A stretch of DNA of 64,000 nt from Simmondsia chinensis (GCA_018398585.1 JAGTTD010000012.1:24375036-24439035); one strand, 5' to 3'; positions 32,945 to 46,366 are shown, numbered from the stretch's first letter. The notes: generated from the letters alone by a model not told the origin. Program-made: numbers and translations.

Positions 32945-34199
32945 AGTAAAGAGCAAAAGAGATCCTAGTGTCCACCAAGATCCCATGAACTTTGAACCAA
33001 GTTGATACATTATATCAACTTCTCTAGAGGTACAGCCTTGGTTCACATATCAACAGGATTGTCATCAATAAAAATTTACTGCAGATCTATCCTTTCCTTC
33101 TCTAGCTATTCTTCGACAAAATTCCTCCTAACAGCTAACTGTTTAGTCCTATCATGATATGCCAGGTTCTTACTTAGGGCTAAAGCTAATTGATTGTCAG
33201 TATAAATCATTAGGATACCTAAATCTAGGATAATTTTAGATAGGAGACCATTTACCCAAATGCCCTCCTTAATAGCATCGATTAATGCGTGAAATTTAGC
33301 TTCAGTAATTGACAAACCTGTCACGGAGTGAAGCTTGGATCTTGAGCTAACCGCTATACCATTTAAGGTGAAAAGCTAGGCACTAGTTGACTTTCTCCTG
33401 TCTAAATCCCCACCATAATAACTGTCAATATATCTTGTAAGTGTCAAGTCTGACTCCACCTTACCAAAGGCAAGTCCAAGACTCAATCCCCTTTATGTAC
33501 ATAAGCGACCATAACCATTCCAATGTTCTTTTCTTGGGTTCGCCATAAACCTTGAAAAAACACTCATTGGGGAAGCTAACTCTGGTCTGGTACAAGTAAT
33601 TGCATACATAACAAACCCAGTTGCATTAGCATGTGATATCTAGTCTTTCTTGGTTTGTTTTAGGACTTTGTTCTACAGAAAATTTATGATGGCTTGTTAT
33701 AGGAACCCTAACTGGTTTACAATCAGTCATATTAAAAACATTTTAACACCTTTTCAAGATAGTTCTGTTGAGTTAAGTGAATGATTCTCAATTTCCTATT
33801 TCTGTTGATTTCCATACCTAATATCTTTTTAGCTTGGCCTAAATCTTTCATGACAAAGTTATTTTTAAGAAGAGCCTTTAACCTTTTGATTTCAAACATA
33901 GATTTACTTGCCAGCAACATATCATCAACATATATCAACATGTATATAACAATATCTAACTCAACATTCTTAAAGTAAAATCACACATTATGAGTTGAAC
34001 GTGCAAACCCATTGTCAGTCATAAATTGGTCAAAATGACGATACCATTGTCTGGGTGACTGTTTCAACTCATATAGTGACCTTTTTTAGTAAGAAGACAT
34101 GGTTTTCTTTTCCAGGTTTAGTGAAGCCTTCTGATTAAGCTATGAAGATTTCTTCCTCGAGCTCACCATGCAGAAAGGCAATTGTAACATCCAAATGTA
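32945..34199 (-). pseudogene. Ty1/copia pol relic (reverse transcriptase, RNase H)
   Basis: Minus-strand order: AFLHGELEEEIF near 34180 (reverse transcriptase), MLIYVDDMLLASKS at 33941 with the YVDD box, KDLGQAKKILGMEI, then RNase H with SITEAKFHALIDAIKEGIW and TDNQLALALSKN (33324-33106), then the tail IDDNPVDM...KAVPLEKL near 33040. Stops and shifts are present. Everything upstream of the reverse transcriptase is missing: the sequence ends abruptly at 34199 against a Tat LTR. Confidence 0.85.
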
Positions 34200-35495
34200 A
34201 ACAAACGTGCAAAAGGGACTAACCACGACTATGGAGTGAGCCTAAATTTGGACCACACGTTTTTTACGTTAACCACTCACCGTTTACGAAGAAAAGTTTG
34301 TGATATTTTGGAGTATCTAACTTCACTTATTTCATGAGTTCTACTTATGTTTCAATTAAGAAGAATCGTTTAGATGTTTTTCATGGATTTATATATATAT
34401 ATATATATATTTGTTAGAAATTGAAAGGAATATGGACATAACTCAAGTGGCAATTACAGTGATGGAGCAGGGCCCATAGACACTTTTTCTCGTACACTTA
34501 AAAGTCAGGAACTGGGGTAGAGACAAACCCAAGAGCTCAGCAATCCACTTACAAGCCCGAGTGTACATATTTTTAGGCTTGCCACCCTTGACTTATAATA
34601 ACTCGAATGAGTGAAGGTTGGACAATATTTAGATGGAGCAAACCATATTTGGGTCACTGGATTAGGACCAACACAATCAAGGTCATGCCTTGGCCATCAA
34701 AGACCTAAACAATGGTGCAAACCTAAGTTCACCTGACTTATTAAACAGTGACAGTAGTGTTAAGACCAATGCAATCAAGGGGTAAAGCCTCAAATTTTAA
34801 CTTGTTGATTTTTGAAAATAGATTAAAACAAAGAGTTCCTACCTGAAGCCTGAAGCATCGTATTACTGAAGAACCAAGTGCAACAAGATCTACGCTAAGA
34901 TAGACTAAGTTAAGTTATGATACTCTTAGGTAAAAAGCACAAGTGTGCTGTAAAGAAAACTTAAAGAAGTTATGTATGAGTGTGTGTACTTACAACAGAG
35001 TCGCTTATTTATAGAAAAACTAAATAACGGTCGCCCCTATTTTCACGGTATTTTATTCCCACATCAGGCCACCATGCTCCTTAAGCGCGTGAATGATCAA
35101 TGAACGTGCCCTTGATTTGGTGCTCGAGCATATTTCTTGAAGCCCGCGTCTACTTTTTCAGCTGAAGTCTCTTTTAGATGCCCTGTGTTCTCTTGGATTA
35201 AGCTTTGTGCCCACACATCTAAAATTAGGCTCCAAGTAATTGTCTCGAGCTTGGAAACCATCTATCTTGCAGCCTTCTTGGCAGTCCCTTGAGCTTGAGC
35301 TCCCTTTACCCTTCAGCCGTCTCGACCCTAATACCGTTGTTAGGGTGATAAACTTCTCAAGATACTGGGCTCGAGACACCATTATTTTAGCACCCAGAGG
35401 TCTAACTTACCTTGAGGATGACCTCACTTGATAAGCACGTTGCACTTTACCCAAAATGGTGTTGTCCCAACTTCATCAAAATTAGGGTGTAAACA
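34200..35495 (-). mobile_element. 3' LTR of outer Tat gypsy element (copy B), end-truncated
   Basis: The minus strand starts TGTTTACACCCTAATTTTG (35495) after the purine tract AAAAGGGGGCATT (35496-35509). It follows the inner element's LTRs until TTTTGCACGTTTGTTTA at 34200. The last ~85 bases of the LTR are missing where the copia relic begins. It contains a (TA)n run (about 34390-34411). Confidence 0.85.
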
Positions 35496-35785
35496 AATGC
35501 CCCCTTTTAGCCGTTGGTAAATTAAAATTTACGACGGGTAAAAATCTGTTTCATTTGACCTTCAATCGCTACAGGGAGCTCGAGAGAACACTGTTTGATG
35601 TTTGATATTCTTTCCCACGTGTTTATAAGTATGACAATTAGGGCTTCAAATCTTCACTTTTTTCTATTATGTGCTCTATTTTTGTTGTAACCAAGCGCTT
35701 CGAAAACACTTGCTTTCTACTCTTGAACCCTTAATCTTCGTTGCTAATCTGCTTCCGGTCTCTCTGTATCTCTTTGAATCAAGCA

Positions 35786-36126
35786 ATGATGGCTCAGATC
35801 TCTTACGTCATCTCTGCCCCCATTCCTCAGGCTGACAGTCCTATCGAGCAGTTAATGTGTCTGGTTCAATCAGACACCTCAATGGTCTCTAATAGGCTTT
35901 AGAGCCTTATTGATCTTGGTGCCATCAAGGAGGATCCTTCTTGGTTTTCTAGAACTAGCAAACCTAGCGCCGTTAGGTTTACCTTCCATTTTGAAGTGCA
36001 AAACCCTTCTAACAGGTTTCGGCATCTGCGCTTATGGAACTCATCTAAAACCCACATGAGCAGAGACTTTTCTTCGCGTGAATTAGGTGGACAACCTCCC
36101 ATGGCTTATGAATTGGGTGAACTACC
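35786..36126 (+). pseudogene. N-terminal part of antisense extra ORF of outer Tat element (copy B)
   Basis: The plus strand reads MMAQISYVISAPIPQADSPI and continues, with one internal stop, to MAYELGELP. There it is cut by the inner element and resumes at 56183 with PHASGMGSTHVHLLK. The ORF lies antisense to the minus-strand element, between integrase and 3' LTR. The inner element has a homologous antisense ORF that also begins MMAQIS (54526, minus). Function unknown; such additional ORFs are known from the Tat lineage. Confidence 0.7.
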
Positions 36127-37520
36127 TGTTTACACCCTAATTTTGAAAGGGATGGGACAATGCTGTTTTAAGCCAAGTGCCACGTGCTTAACACGTGAGG
36201 CCATCCTCGACAGGAATCAAGCCTTTAGGTGCTGAAGTAACAGCATCTCGAGCCTAGTATCCTGAAGAGATGATCACCCTAACAAGGGTATTAACCACTC
36301 GAGGACTCGCGATGGTTGAAGGGTAAAAGGATCTCAAGTTCAAGGGCCTACCAAGAAGGCTGCAAGATAGGTGGTTTCTAAGCTCGAGTTGGTTACTTGG
36401 AGCGCAATCTCAGATACTTGGGCACTAAGCTTAATCCAAGAGGACGTGGGGTTTCTAGAAGAAACTTCCGCTGAAATTACAGACGTGGGCACCAAGGATT
36501 TCCCTCCAATACTAAATTCAGCACAAGTTCATTAAAGATTTGCATGCATAAAGAAGGAGCTTAGTGGACAGAAGTGAGTGTAGTTGCCACAGAAACAGGA
36601 GCAGCTACTTTTTTTTGTTTTCTATAAATAAAGGACTCCGTGTCAGTCAAAAGTAGTACATATACTCAATGCAAAACTTCTTCAAGTTTTCTTTACAGAA
36701 CACTTGTGCTTTTTCCTTAGGAGTAGCGTAACTTAGCTTAGCGTAGATTAATGTAGAACTTGTTGTAGTTGCATCATTAATAATATAGTTTTTTAGGTTT
36801 CAGGTATGACTTTCCAGTTTTAATTTGTTCCCAAATTTTGATGAATTGAGAATTGAGGCTTTAATTTAAGGTTTTGAAGGAAGGCTTGACCTTGATTGCG
36901 TTGGTCTTAACACTACTGTCACTACTTAATAAGTCAGGTGAACTTAGGTTCACGCCATTGTTTAGGGCTTTGATGGCCAAGGTTTGACCTTGATTGCGTT
37001 GGTCCTAACTCAATGACTTGAATACAGTTTGCTCCACCTTAATCTTGTCAGACCTTAACTCATTCGAGTTATTATAATTCAAGGGTTCCAGGCGTAAAAA
37101 CCTGATTAAATCAAGCTTGTAAGTAGACCACTGAGCTCTTAGGTTTGTCTCCACCACAGTTCCTGACTTTTAAGTGTACGAGGAAATGTGTCTGTGGGCC
37201 CTGCTCCATCACTGTAACTACTACTTGAGTTAGGTCCATATCCTTTTATTACTTGTCAATATATATATAAAAATCGACAAAATTATTTAACGAAAATCTT
37301 CTTAATTGAAGCATAAGCAGAACTCACGGTATAACCAAAGTCAGATACACCAACGTATCATAACCTTTTGTTGGAAAACGGTGAGTGGTTGAGGTCAAAG
37401 ACGTGCGGTTTGTAAGTAGGCTCACTCCCTAGTTGCAGTCAGTCCTTTTTGCACGTTTGTTTTGTTTGTCATTTTACAGCGACCGCATCACACTTATCTG
37501 CAAACAAAATAAAGCAAACA
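36127..37520 (+). mobile_element. 5' LTR of inner Tat element
   Basis: 1394 bp, TGTTTACACCCTAATTTTG to AAAGCAAACA. TATA-like CTATAAATAAAGG near 36622. It is close to the 3' LTR but differs at many scattered positions and lacks the long (TA)n run of that copy, so the insertion is not very recent. Confidence 0.93.
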
Positions 37521-37579
37521 CTTCTTTAGGCGACCACAGTGGGAGGCTTGAAACGAAACTTCATCGCCTCTAGCCCATC

Positions 37580-40300
37580 ATGGACTACCAGAACGTAGTT
37601 TCAAACCATTCACCAATGGTTAGAACCAGAAGGTCTAGTGCTCTCGAGCATGAGGAGCCAGAGGGCTTAGCCCTAATTGGATCCCCACTTGAGCATCCTC
37701 TTAAACAAGCCTGCTAACACGAAGGGATGAGCAGAGTCATAGCCACAACGGTTAGAGCGATGGTGATGATGACATCCAGAAGGATGAAAAAATAGATGTA
37801 GATGGGTTTTCTGGCAAGGGTTTCATGCCCATGCTTAAATGTCGTTTATAAATAATTGACCAAAGAATTCAACAATCATTGAGAGAAACCCTCGAGAGAC
37901 AACGTGCTGAAGCATTGCGCAATGTGGCGGCCCAGGGTGAAAGCTCTACTGCCATGAGAGCCGTAATAAACAACGGTGGAACCTTAATGCAGGACAGGCT
38001 TCGTAGAGAAACTGACAAGGTCTTAGTTGAAATAAACTCAACTTTGTCTTCTACTGCTACCCTTATTGCTATGGACATGGCAAGACAGATAGTAGTTGAA
38101 GTCAGGCCTATTTTGGTGCGACAGGCTAAGGCTTATAATGGCTTGGTTCAAACTGTTAGAGAGGACATCAGGCAACTTAGGCCTGCACCTCCTTTGTCAG
38201 TACCAACTGGATATCCTCGTGAGGGTCCCTCAAGTTCACGATTACCGGCGACTCAGGTTGACTATAATGTCCCTGAGAGAACGAAAAACCCAATTACGGC
38301 TAACCCGAGTGTCACACTTGGAATCTAGTTGCAGGGACCATGTGCCTCTTAGGTTTGCTGGCCCTTCAAATCAAAGTTTTTCTCTGGCCTCGAGGGATCT
38401 TAATGCTAATGTGCCAGTGTTACCTGTCCCTGAGACGGGGGCAAAACTGTTCATACCCTCCTCAGGTGGTAGAGGTAACCTCGAGGCCCACTCAAGGCCT
38501 TGAAGTAAGAGTGCAAGGATAGGTACCCATTCTCGGAAACCAGCCTCTCGTTCCTAGACCTCTCCATACTTATCACACTGGGGGGCAAGTTAACCACCTA
38601 CTTCTTCAAGACCATGACTTGGGGACTGATCAAGCGAGAGTGAACCAACAGCCAACTAATACGCGTGTGCTCCCAAGCATGCCATATAACCCAGGTCCTA
38701 TTGGAACATACTTCACGGCTAACCAAGCGCATGGCCATATTGATAAGGGGAGTTACCCTGGGTTTAGGCAACAACATCCATTCCCACACCCAAATGTGAC
38801 GGGTGCTCAGGGCTACCCTGCGAATCCCCCTCGAGATCTTCACCCACTTCGGGGGCAATGGTAGGTGCATAACCATGTGCCTAACCTACCCCTCCAAGAC
38901 CAACTAGCTGCCCTCATAAAACATATGTATGGGCAAGCCTTACAAGGGTCAATAGACCCTTGTACAGTGAACCTTACCCTAACTATATAAATAGGGACTA
39001 CCCTTTTCCTCAAGGATATAAAATCCCCTAGGTTACCCTCTTCTTAGGGGAAGGGATTGTGTCTATCCTCGAACACTTGGCAAAGTTTAATTGCCAGTGT
39101 AGGGAAGCGGCTAACAATTAGTATCTCAAGCTTAGGTTGTCCCCAAATCCTTAACCAGGGCCGCTTTTCAATGCTACATTAGCCCGCCACCTAATTCCAT
39201 CTATTGTTGGGATGACGTGGCAAGGCAATTTAAGGCCCATTTTTCAAGAATGGAATTTGGAACTTTCATGTCTGACTTGGCTTGAATAAGACAAAAGCAC
39301 AAGTGAATATGTGGAAGAATACACTAACTGGTTTAAGAGAGCCAGGTTAAAGTGCAAGTAGCTCTTCCTGAAGTTAAATACGTCAAGCTAGCTTTAAATG
39401 GCTTAGATATTGAATTTAGGAAGAAATTTGAAGGCTCTAACTTCACGATGCTCTTACAGCTGGCAGAATGTGCTGCTAGATACGAGGTTGTCTTGAAAGA
39501 AGAAAGCTTGAAGAAAAATAGCGTGTATGGGACTTACATACATGATCTAATCGAAGAGGATGAAGATCCTCCTTATGAGATTGACGTTGCTTAATACGTC
39601 AAAGGGCCTCCTATGGTTTGCAAACCTTTTGTTAAGAAGGATGTCAAAGCCTAGAAGTCTTATCAACCCCGAGACTTAAGAAAGTTCTCATTTGACCTCT
39701 TAAGAGCCGATTTAAGATTTGATTGGCTTGAGGCAAATAACAAACTCAAGATCATGAGTAAACATAGAAAACCTGACCCTAATTCTAATAAGGGGAAGGT
39801 ATATTTTAAATGGCACAATTCGTTGATCCATTCAATAAAGAACTACGTTATCTTCAGGAACGTGGTTCAGGCTACCATAGAAGCAAGGGAATTGATCTTC
39901 CCAGGAGAAGGACAGATGGGTGTTGACAAAGACCCCTTTCCTAGTCTTGTCCAAGTCAATATAATAGAGGTAGCGAAGCCTCGTGATTCCCATAACAGCC
40001 AAACTAATGGCAGCTCTTTATGTAGGATGGATACGGACAAAGACAAACTGGTCATGGCCAATGCTTTGTTTGATAGACTGCTGGAATCTAGGACGCTTAG
40101 GTTTGCTAGAGCTGTGTTGAGATTTCAAGAGGATTACTGCAAGTGGCATATCACAGCTGAACATTCAAAACACAGTTGTGTTATATTCAGAAGGTTCGTA
40201 AAGAAGCGATCAGAAGAAGGCATTATTATTCTTTCTAAAGAAGAAGAGTTGGCCATGGGTATCCTCATCGATGACCACTAGCAGACAGTCTTCGCTTCCA
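37580..40300 (+). pseudogene. gag of inner Tat element
   Basis: It starts MDYQNVVSNHSPMVRTRRSS. A helical N-terminal part follows (37879-38328: RETLERQRAEALRNVAAQGE, DRLRRETDKVLVEI), then the retrotransposon gag core near 39060-39600 (FNCQCREAANN, STSEYVEEYTNWFKRARLK, LAECAARYEVVLKEE). A degenerate zinc-knuckle-like KWHNSLIHSIKNYVIFRNVV lies at 39820. Stops and shifts divide it into pieces. It would form the capsid of the element. Confidence 0.8.
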
Positions 40301-41459
40301 AGAAACAGGCATTGAGGAAACCCCTGCACCTCACGCATGATCGCTATGAAGGTTGTGGTCACAAGTTAGTGGCAGAAATGAAGAAGTTGAGTCTTGACCC
40401 AAAGAAGAAACCAACTCTGTTGGCAAAAACACCACTAACAGGACCTCCTCGTGGTTTTACATCAAGGACCCAGATAATCATGAGAACTGGGCATCCAAAG
40501 AAGAATCCAAATTACCACCTACTAGACGTGGACACCAGTCAGGCACCATGACATTCAGGACATCAACCTTCTGGGGTCCAATTTGGTAATGTTTTGAGGA
40601 GAAATCACCTTAGTCAAGAGAGGTTAGTGCCTCTAACCTTACCATAACTCAAAAGAGAAGGTAGCTACATAAGAAAGCAGCTCCGCGGAGGACTTCAGAT
40701 GATACTTGCTTAACTAGGCTCTCTCAAGAGGAAGCCAGGGTCCCCAAGGGCAAGCAAACTGAGTAGATAGATCTCAAGGATCTAACAACTGAGTCCAGGC
40801 CTTTTACTACTACCGATAAAGGGAAGACACACAAGAAGCTCGTGAGATGGGCTAGCCTCTCATCCTCTGAAAGGCAAGAGTCTTAGTGGGATCAACTTGC
40901 CAAAAATTCCCTATCTGAGGGAGTAGCTGAGGACGAGGGGGAGTACTCCCCTCTCAGCATCAACTTAGTGGAACCTCTAGGCCAGGATAACCCAATATGG
41001 TCTGACGTAGAGAATGATTTCCATGAGGAGGACTTCCCCCAACCGACGGAGGAGTCTCAAATTCCAAGGGTTGATCTAGAAAACCAGCCTCTAGAGTAGG
41101 ATACGTTAACAAATGATAGTCCTTATCATCGGGATTAGGACACATCCATGGTTGATAGCCCCAAAAAGGGAACATACCAAGGGATCCAGATACAATTTGG
41201 GACGCTCTTAGAAAAATTTGATGTTAGAATCGCATTACTTCTTCCTTTGGAGTTCATGGCAACTGACACTTAGAAGGCCTTGAGGGAGACATCATAGCAT
41301 CAGAGGAGGATCCTCAAGCTGAGCTTGTTGCTAAAGTAGCAACCACCAAAAGTAACCCTGACCCCTTGTCTTTTGAAGTTAATACCCCAACATGCAAATC
41401 GCCTGATAAATCACATGACATAATGAAGATGATGTCTGATGGCTTTAATACCACCAATG

Positions 41460-41630
41460 AACACATCAAGCCCCATACATCAAGGCCAAATTTAATGGCA
41501 TATTGGAGAATAGGGTCTTGGTGGACAATGGCGTCGCCATCAACGTTCTATCTGCGTATATGTTGGGGGTCATTGGTAAATCTCAAGATGATCTAATTAC
41601 TTTGGATGTTGCCATATGTGGATTTTCTGG
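41460..41630 (+). pseudogene. Aspartic protease relic of inner Tat element
   Basis: Read in the frame next to the long open one: IKAKFNGILENRVLVDNGVA, INVLSAYMLG. The VDNGVAINVL segment stands where gypsy proteases have the (I/V)DSGSS-type active site, with Asp kept and the following Ser changed to Asn. Frameshifts flank it. Sequence 40560-41460 is degraded gag/protease spacer with no clear domain. Confidence 0.65.
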
Positions 41631-42393
41631 AGCTACTACTAAATCTGAAGGTTTCATCCTAATTGACTAACAGTTGGCAGCTTAAGCAAGCTAAAAACTT
41701 TCTTTATAGTGGATAGTACCTCAAGCTACAATGCTTCGCTTGGGAGGGATTGGCTACATGCCAATTATTGTATCCCTTCTTCACTTCACCAGTTGTTAAT
41801 CTTCCGGAACCATGACAAGTATGAGGTTGTTATGGCAGATAATAAACCATTCATGGCTTGCTCTAACTAAGTGGAGGCAAAATTCTACTAAGATGGCATG
41901 GGACCACTTGATGTTAAAAGGACCACTCCACAATCTGCCCAACGATAGGACAAAATTGCCATCCTCGACGTCCCATTAACTAAAGCTGAGGTTGGTTAAT
42001 TAGATGTAGAGTCTGAAGACTCTGATTTTTGGGGATGTATGAGGGCCCTTCTTGAAGAAGACTTCCAGGGCACACCAAAACCCTAATGCGAAGTTGCCAA
42101 GACCTCCCATTAATGGCCCAAAAGGCTATTTCCTCAACATTAGCAAGGCTCGTGGCCTGACATGCTGAGGATTAGCTTTAAACTAAGCAGCCGTTTAATG
42201 GTTTCCAGGTCCACAACGCACAAAAAGAGGAGCTAGAACTCTCTGACTTAAGAGCAACACCTGCCAAAATAGAGGATTTGAGGGTTGAAGTCCAAGATCC
42301 CCTCCTCGAGATTAATTTGGGCTCGACGGAAGACCCAAGACCTACTTATCCAAGTGCTCTACTTTTCAAGAGCAGATGGAGTAGTACCTAACT

Positions 42394-43750
42394 TTGATTC
42401 GCGAATTTAAAGACTGTTTTGCTTGGGATTATCAAGAGATGCCTAGCCTAGACAGAAAGGTGGTTGAGCATAATCTTCCTATCAAGCCAAGTTCAAGACC
42501 CATTCAGGCCCAGAGAAGAATGACCCAACAAGTTATCAATTTGGTCAAGGATGAGATCAAAAGGCTCTTAAAGGCTAAGTTTATCAGGACTGCTAGGTAT
42601 GTCGAATGGTTGAAAAATATTGTACCTGTAATAAAAAAAAGTTAGGGTTTGTATTGACTTCAAGGATCTGAATGCTACTAAGAATGTTTATGAAATGCCG
42701 AAACCGAAAAAACCGTGCCAAAACCGAGAAAATGGAACCAAAATCTCGGTTATTGAGTTGGAAGAAGTGGTTCGGTCACTGAACCGGTAAAAAATCCGGT
42801 TAATTTGGGTGGGTATGGTTCATGGGTTCCAATAATATCAAATAAATCAAATAAACTCATGTTTAGTTTCGTATGATTATGAGTTCAATTCAATCTAGTT
42901 TCAACCTTTTATATTTCTAGCGTAAGCCAATCTAAATTACCATAACAACTGTATACACTTGGAAATGCAATTAACAACCTAAACATAAATGGTTACTTAA
43001 TTTACCTATTTTTTAGAGTGCATGGCAGCAGCAAAATTTTAGGATTTTAATGGGTGAGAAAAATACTTGAATTTCTTTTTCAATAAGTGGTTAACCGATT
43101 AACCGAACCGAACTTACTGAAACCGAAATTCCGATTAACCGATTTTAAATGGGTGGTAACAGTTATTAAATTTTTAGAAATTCCTTAAACGATTACCGAA
43201 CCGATAAGTTAAATGGTATGATTATCTGGTAACGAACACCCCTAAATGCAGCCACCCTGAAGGACGAATACCCAATGCCTATTGCTGATGTGCTTATTGA
43301 CTCAACTTCGAGGCATGAAGTCTCATCTTTCATGGATGGCTATTGTGGGTACTACCAAGTTATGATTGCCTTAGAGGATATCCACATGACAACATTCAGG
43401 TGTCCTGGGGTCATTAGGGACGTTTGAGTGGGTGGCTATGCCATTTGGTTTGAAAAATTTTGGAGCCACCTACCAAAGACCCATGAACATGATCTTTCAT
43501 GATCCTATTGGCAAGACCATAGAAGTCTATATAGATGATATCGTGGTCAAATCCGAATCCCAAGTCAAATACTTGGAAGACTTGTGGGGTGCAATCCTCA
43601 AAATAAGGGCCCATAGCCTTGAGATGAATCCATTAAAGTGTGCTTTTGGCGTGCATGCTGGAAACTTTCTGGTTTTTTGGTGCACCAAAGGGGCATCGAG
43701 GTGGATTTTAATAAAACTAGGGTCATTCAACAGGCCAAATCGCCTTTAAA
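42394..43750 (+). pseudogene. Reverse transcriptase of inner Tat element, split by a hAT element
   Basis: N-terminal part 42394-42670: FKDCFAWDYQEMPSLDRKVV, DEIKRLLKAKFIRTARYVEW and then VCIDFKDLN. After the hAT element the frame resumes at 43245 with NAATLKDEYPMPIADVLIDS, then SFMDGYCGYYQVMIA, AMPFGLKNFGATYQRPMNMI and the catalytic YIDDIVVKSES (about 43530). A frameshift near 43415 and stops make it inactive. Confidence 0.88.
42671..43252. mobile_element. hAT-like element inside the Tat reverse transcriptase
   Basis: Element 42679-43244 (566 bp). The right end is CGAACACCCCTA; the left end TAAGAATGTTTA is its inverted copy with five transitions. Target duplications AATGCTAC (42671-42678) and AATGCAGC (43245-43252) agree at six of eight. 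Subterminal repeats of CCGAAACCGA / GGTTAACCGA type fill both arms. No transposase. Confidence 0.8.
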
Positions 43751-43759
43751 TAAAAAGGA

Positions 43760-44700
43760 ACTTCAACGCTTGCTTAGGCAGGTTTCTTAAAACGTTTTAT
43801 CTCAAATGTCACAGAAAAAATGAAACTCTTCTCTCCATGACAAAGGCTCAAATTTGAGAAGGACTTCAAGTGGGAGGAGCCACATCAAGCAGCCTTTGAG
43901 GCCATCAAGGAGTACTTGATCAGGCCCCCGGTGCTTATTCCACCAAAGCAGGGCAAACCTTTGAAGATCTATGTCTCTACTTCTGAGGAATCTATTGGAT
44001 GTTTGCTTGTACAAGACAATGAGCAAGGGGTTTGAATAGGCTGTGTTCTACCTTAGCCGTTGCTTAAATAAATGTGAAATAAAATACTTCTCAATTGAGA
44101 AATTGTGTTTATCATTATTTTGTGCATCAGTAAAATTAAGACATTACTTCTTGGCATTTACTGTATATGTAGTTTCTTAGACAAATTCCCTTAAACAAAT
44201 GCTAGATTGACCATTTAGAAGGGGAAGGTTGAGCAAGTCAAGTATAGCTCTACTTCAGTTTGAGTTGATTTACGTATCACAAAAGTCAGTAAAGTGCCAA
44301 GCCTTACATAACTTTTTAGCTCACTGCCCAAACATTAATACTAGCATGGCCTATGAACAAGACCAACCCTTGATAGTGGAAATGGTCCTTGGAAGTTATT
44401 CTTCGATGGATCAAGGACCAAGTGATGGAGTTGGAATTATGATAGAATCTCCTACGGGGATCATCACCAAATTGGTCGTTACTTTAGTTGGCAAATGTTC
44501 CAACAACATGGCAGAGTATGAGGCATTGATAATAGGCTTACAAACTCTCCTGGAAATGCAAGTCCTCAATATTGTCATCAAGGGGGATTTGCAGCTGGTA
44601 ATTTGCCAAGTAAAAGGGGAATTTCAATGTTTAAGTAATATTGCGAATCAATACTTATTAGTGGCACAAAAGCTATTGAGTAAATTTGATAGTGTGTAGA
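43760..44700 (+). pseudogene. RNase H and second RNase H of inner Tat element
   Basis: First RNase H region: PPVLIPPKQGKPLKIYVST, then AVFYLSRCLN and EIKYFSIEKLCL (43920-44120). The second, archaeal-type RNase H lies in the 44229-44699 frame: DGVGIMIESPTGIITKLVV, CSNNMAEYEALIIGLQTLLE, IKGDLQLVICQVKGEF. Two RNase H domains fit the Tat lineage. Confidence 0.8.
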
Positions 44701-44936
44701 TTCCTAGGGTCAAGCGTTCGATGGCTTTTCTCAGTTAGCATCAGGGTATAAATTGCCCCGGAACTTGGGGCAAAGTAACCATGGTCATTAAAACCAAAGT
44801 TTTGGACCATGACATCGAGTCTTTTAGTCTTGAGAGCGAAGCAGTGCCAAGTGAACACTTGAACCCATCAAACTGTCTTGAGTCAATGGGAGGACAGGAG
44901 GAAGCCTCTAATTGATTACTTCACAAGGATAGAAAG

Positions 44937-46074
44937 ATGAAGATGAGGGCTCATAGATTCCATCTTTATGATGAATCTGGAGACTTATATAAAAGGGATG
45001 TTAGCAGAGTGCTTCTCAAGTGTCTTGACTTGGACATAAAAATGCTAGTAATGGTAAGAGCCCATGAGGGTATCTGTGGATCCCATCTAGCTGGCAACAA
45101 AATACCAAGGGGTGCAGAGTATGCCAAAGATATGGCCATGTGCCAAGGGTCCCTATGGTTGAAATGCATGCCATTGTCAAACCCTAACCATTTAGAGGTT
45201 GGGCAATGGACATCATAGGAGAAATTAATCCTCCTTCTAGTAAAGAACACTCTTACTTCCTCGTAGCCATAAACTATTTCACAAAGTGGGTGGAGGATAA
45301 GCCCTATAGGAACATCAATCAGCAAGATGTGATTGATTTTATCAAAGAATATATCCTATGTAGGTTTGGTATCCTAGAAACCATTACTGTGGATCAAGCT
45401 AGAGTGTTCAATGGACCTGAAGTTAAGGAGTTCACCAAGAGTTTCGACATAAAAATCTTGAACTTAGCCCCTTACTATCCTCAAGCCAATGGTTAGGCAG
45501 AGTCAACCAATAACATTCTAAAGGCCAATATTAAAAAGATGATTGAGGACAATCCTCGGAAGTGGCATGAATGGCATGAATTGCTACTGGATGCCCTTTG
45601 GGCTTATAGGACCTCTAAATGAGACGCAATTGGGACAACTCCCTTCCATTTGACGTATGGCCATGATGTTGTGCTCCTAATGGAAGTAAGAATTCATTCT
45701 ATTAGACTGGCTCACCAAGGGAGGTTTTCTGAACTTGAGTATGAGAAGGCTATGATGGATGAACTAACTAACTTAGACTAAGTTAGGCTTGATTCTCTTC
45801 ACAAGTTGGAAACGCATAAGAAGAGGGTGGTCAAAGCCTGCAATAAACAAGTCAAGCCTAGGTCTTTGACTTGGGAGATATAGTTTGGAAAGTGGTTTCA
45901 CCCATTGGCCAGAAAGATCGTGTCCTTTGGAAATGGTCCCCAAACTGGGAAGGCCCGTTTAGAGTCATTGAGGTGTTTGGAGGTAATGCTTACTTACTTC
46001 AAGATCTAGATGGAAGAACTCATCTGAGGGCTATCAATGGTAGGTTCCTAAAGAAATATGTGCCATCAATTTAG
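44937..46074 (+). pseudogene. Integrase of inner Tat element
   Basis: Zinc-binding-like N-terminal part near 44990-45110 (MVRAHEGICGSHLAGNK). Core 45206-45540: MDIIGEINPPSS with the first Asp, AINYFTKWVEDKPYRNI, ITVDQARVFNGPEV with the second Asp, YYPQANG then a stop and AESTNNILKANIKKM with the Glu. C-terminal part 45871-46074: KWSPNWEGPFRVIEVFGGNA, YLLQDLDGRTHLRAINGRFL. Stops at 45496 and later break it. Confidence 0.88.
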
Positions 46075-46366
46075 GATTCTAACAAGGAAGTTCTTAAGTA
46101 TAGATTCCCTAAATTATGGGCTCAATTTCAATATCAAAATCTCAAGGATCAACTCCATGATCCTTAGAATAAACAAAGAAATAAAAGAAAAAAAGGAACC
46201 ACCAATCTGAGAGACATATTAAACAAAATGTGTATTTCATTAATATTGTCAAAGGGTATGTGGCTTACATACAAAAGATTACCGGTAACTAACTTATACA
46301 GCAAAATCTCATTACAAGAAACTAAAAAAAAAAAAAAAAAATCAAAAAAGTTGAGTCGTAATCCTC

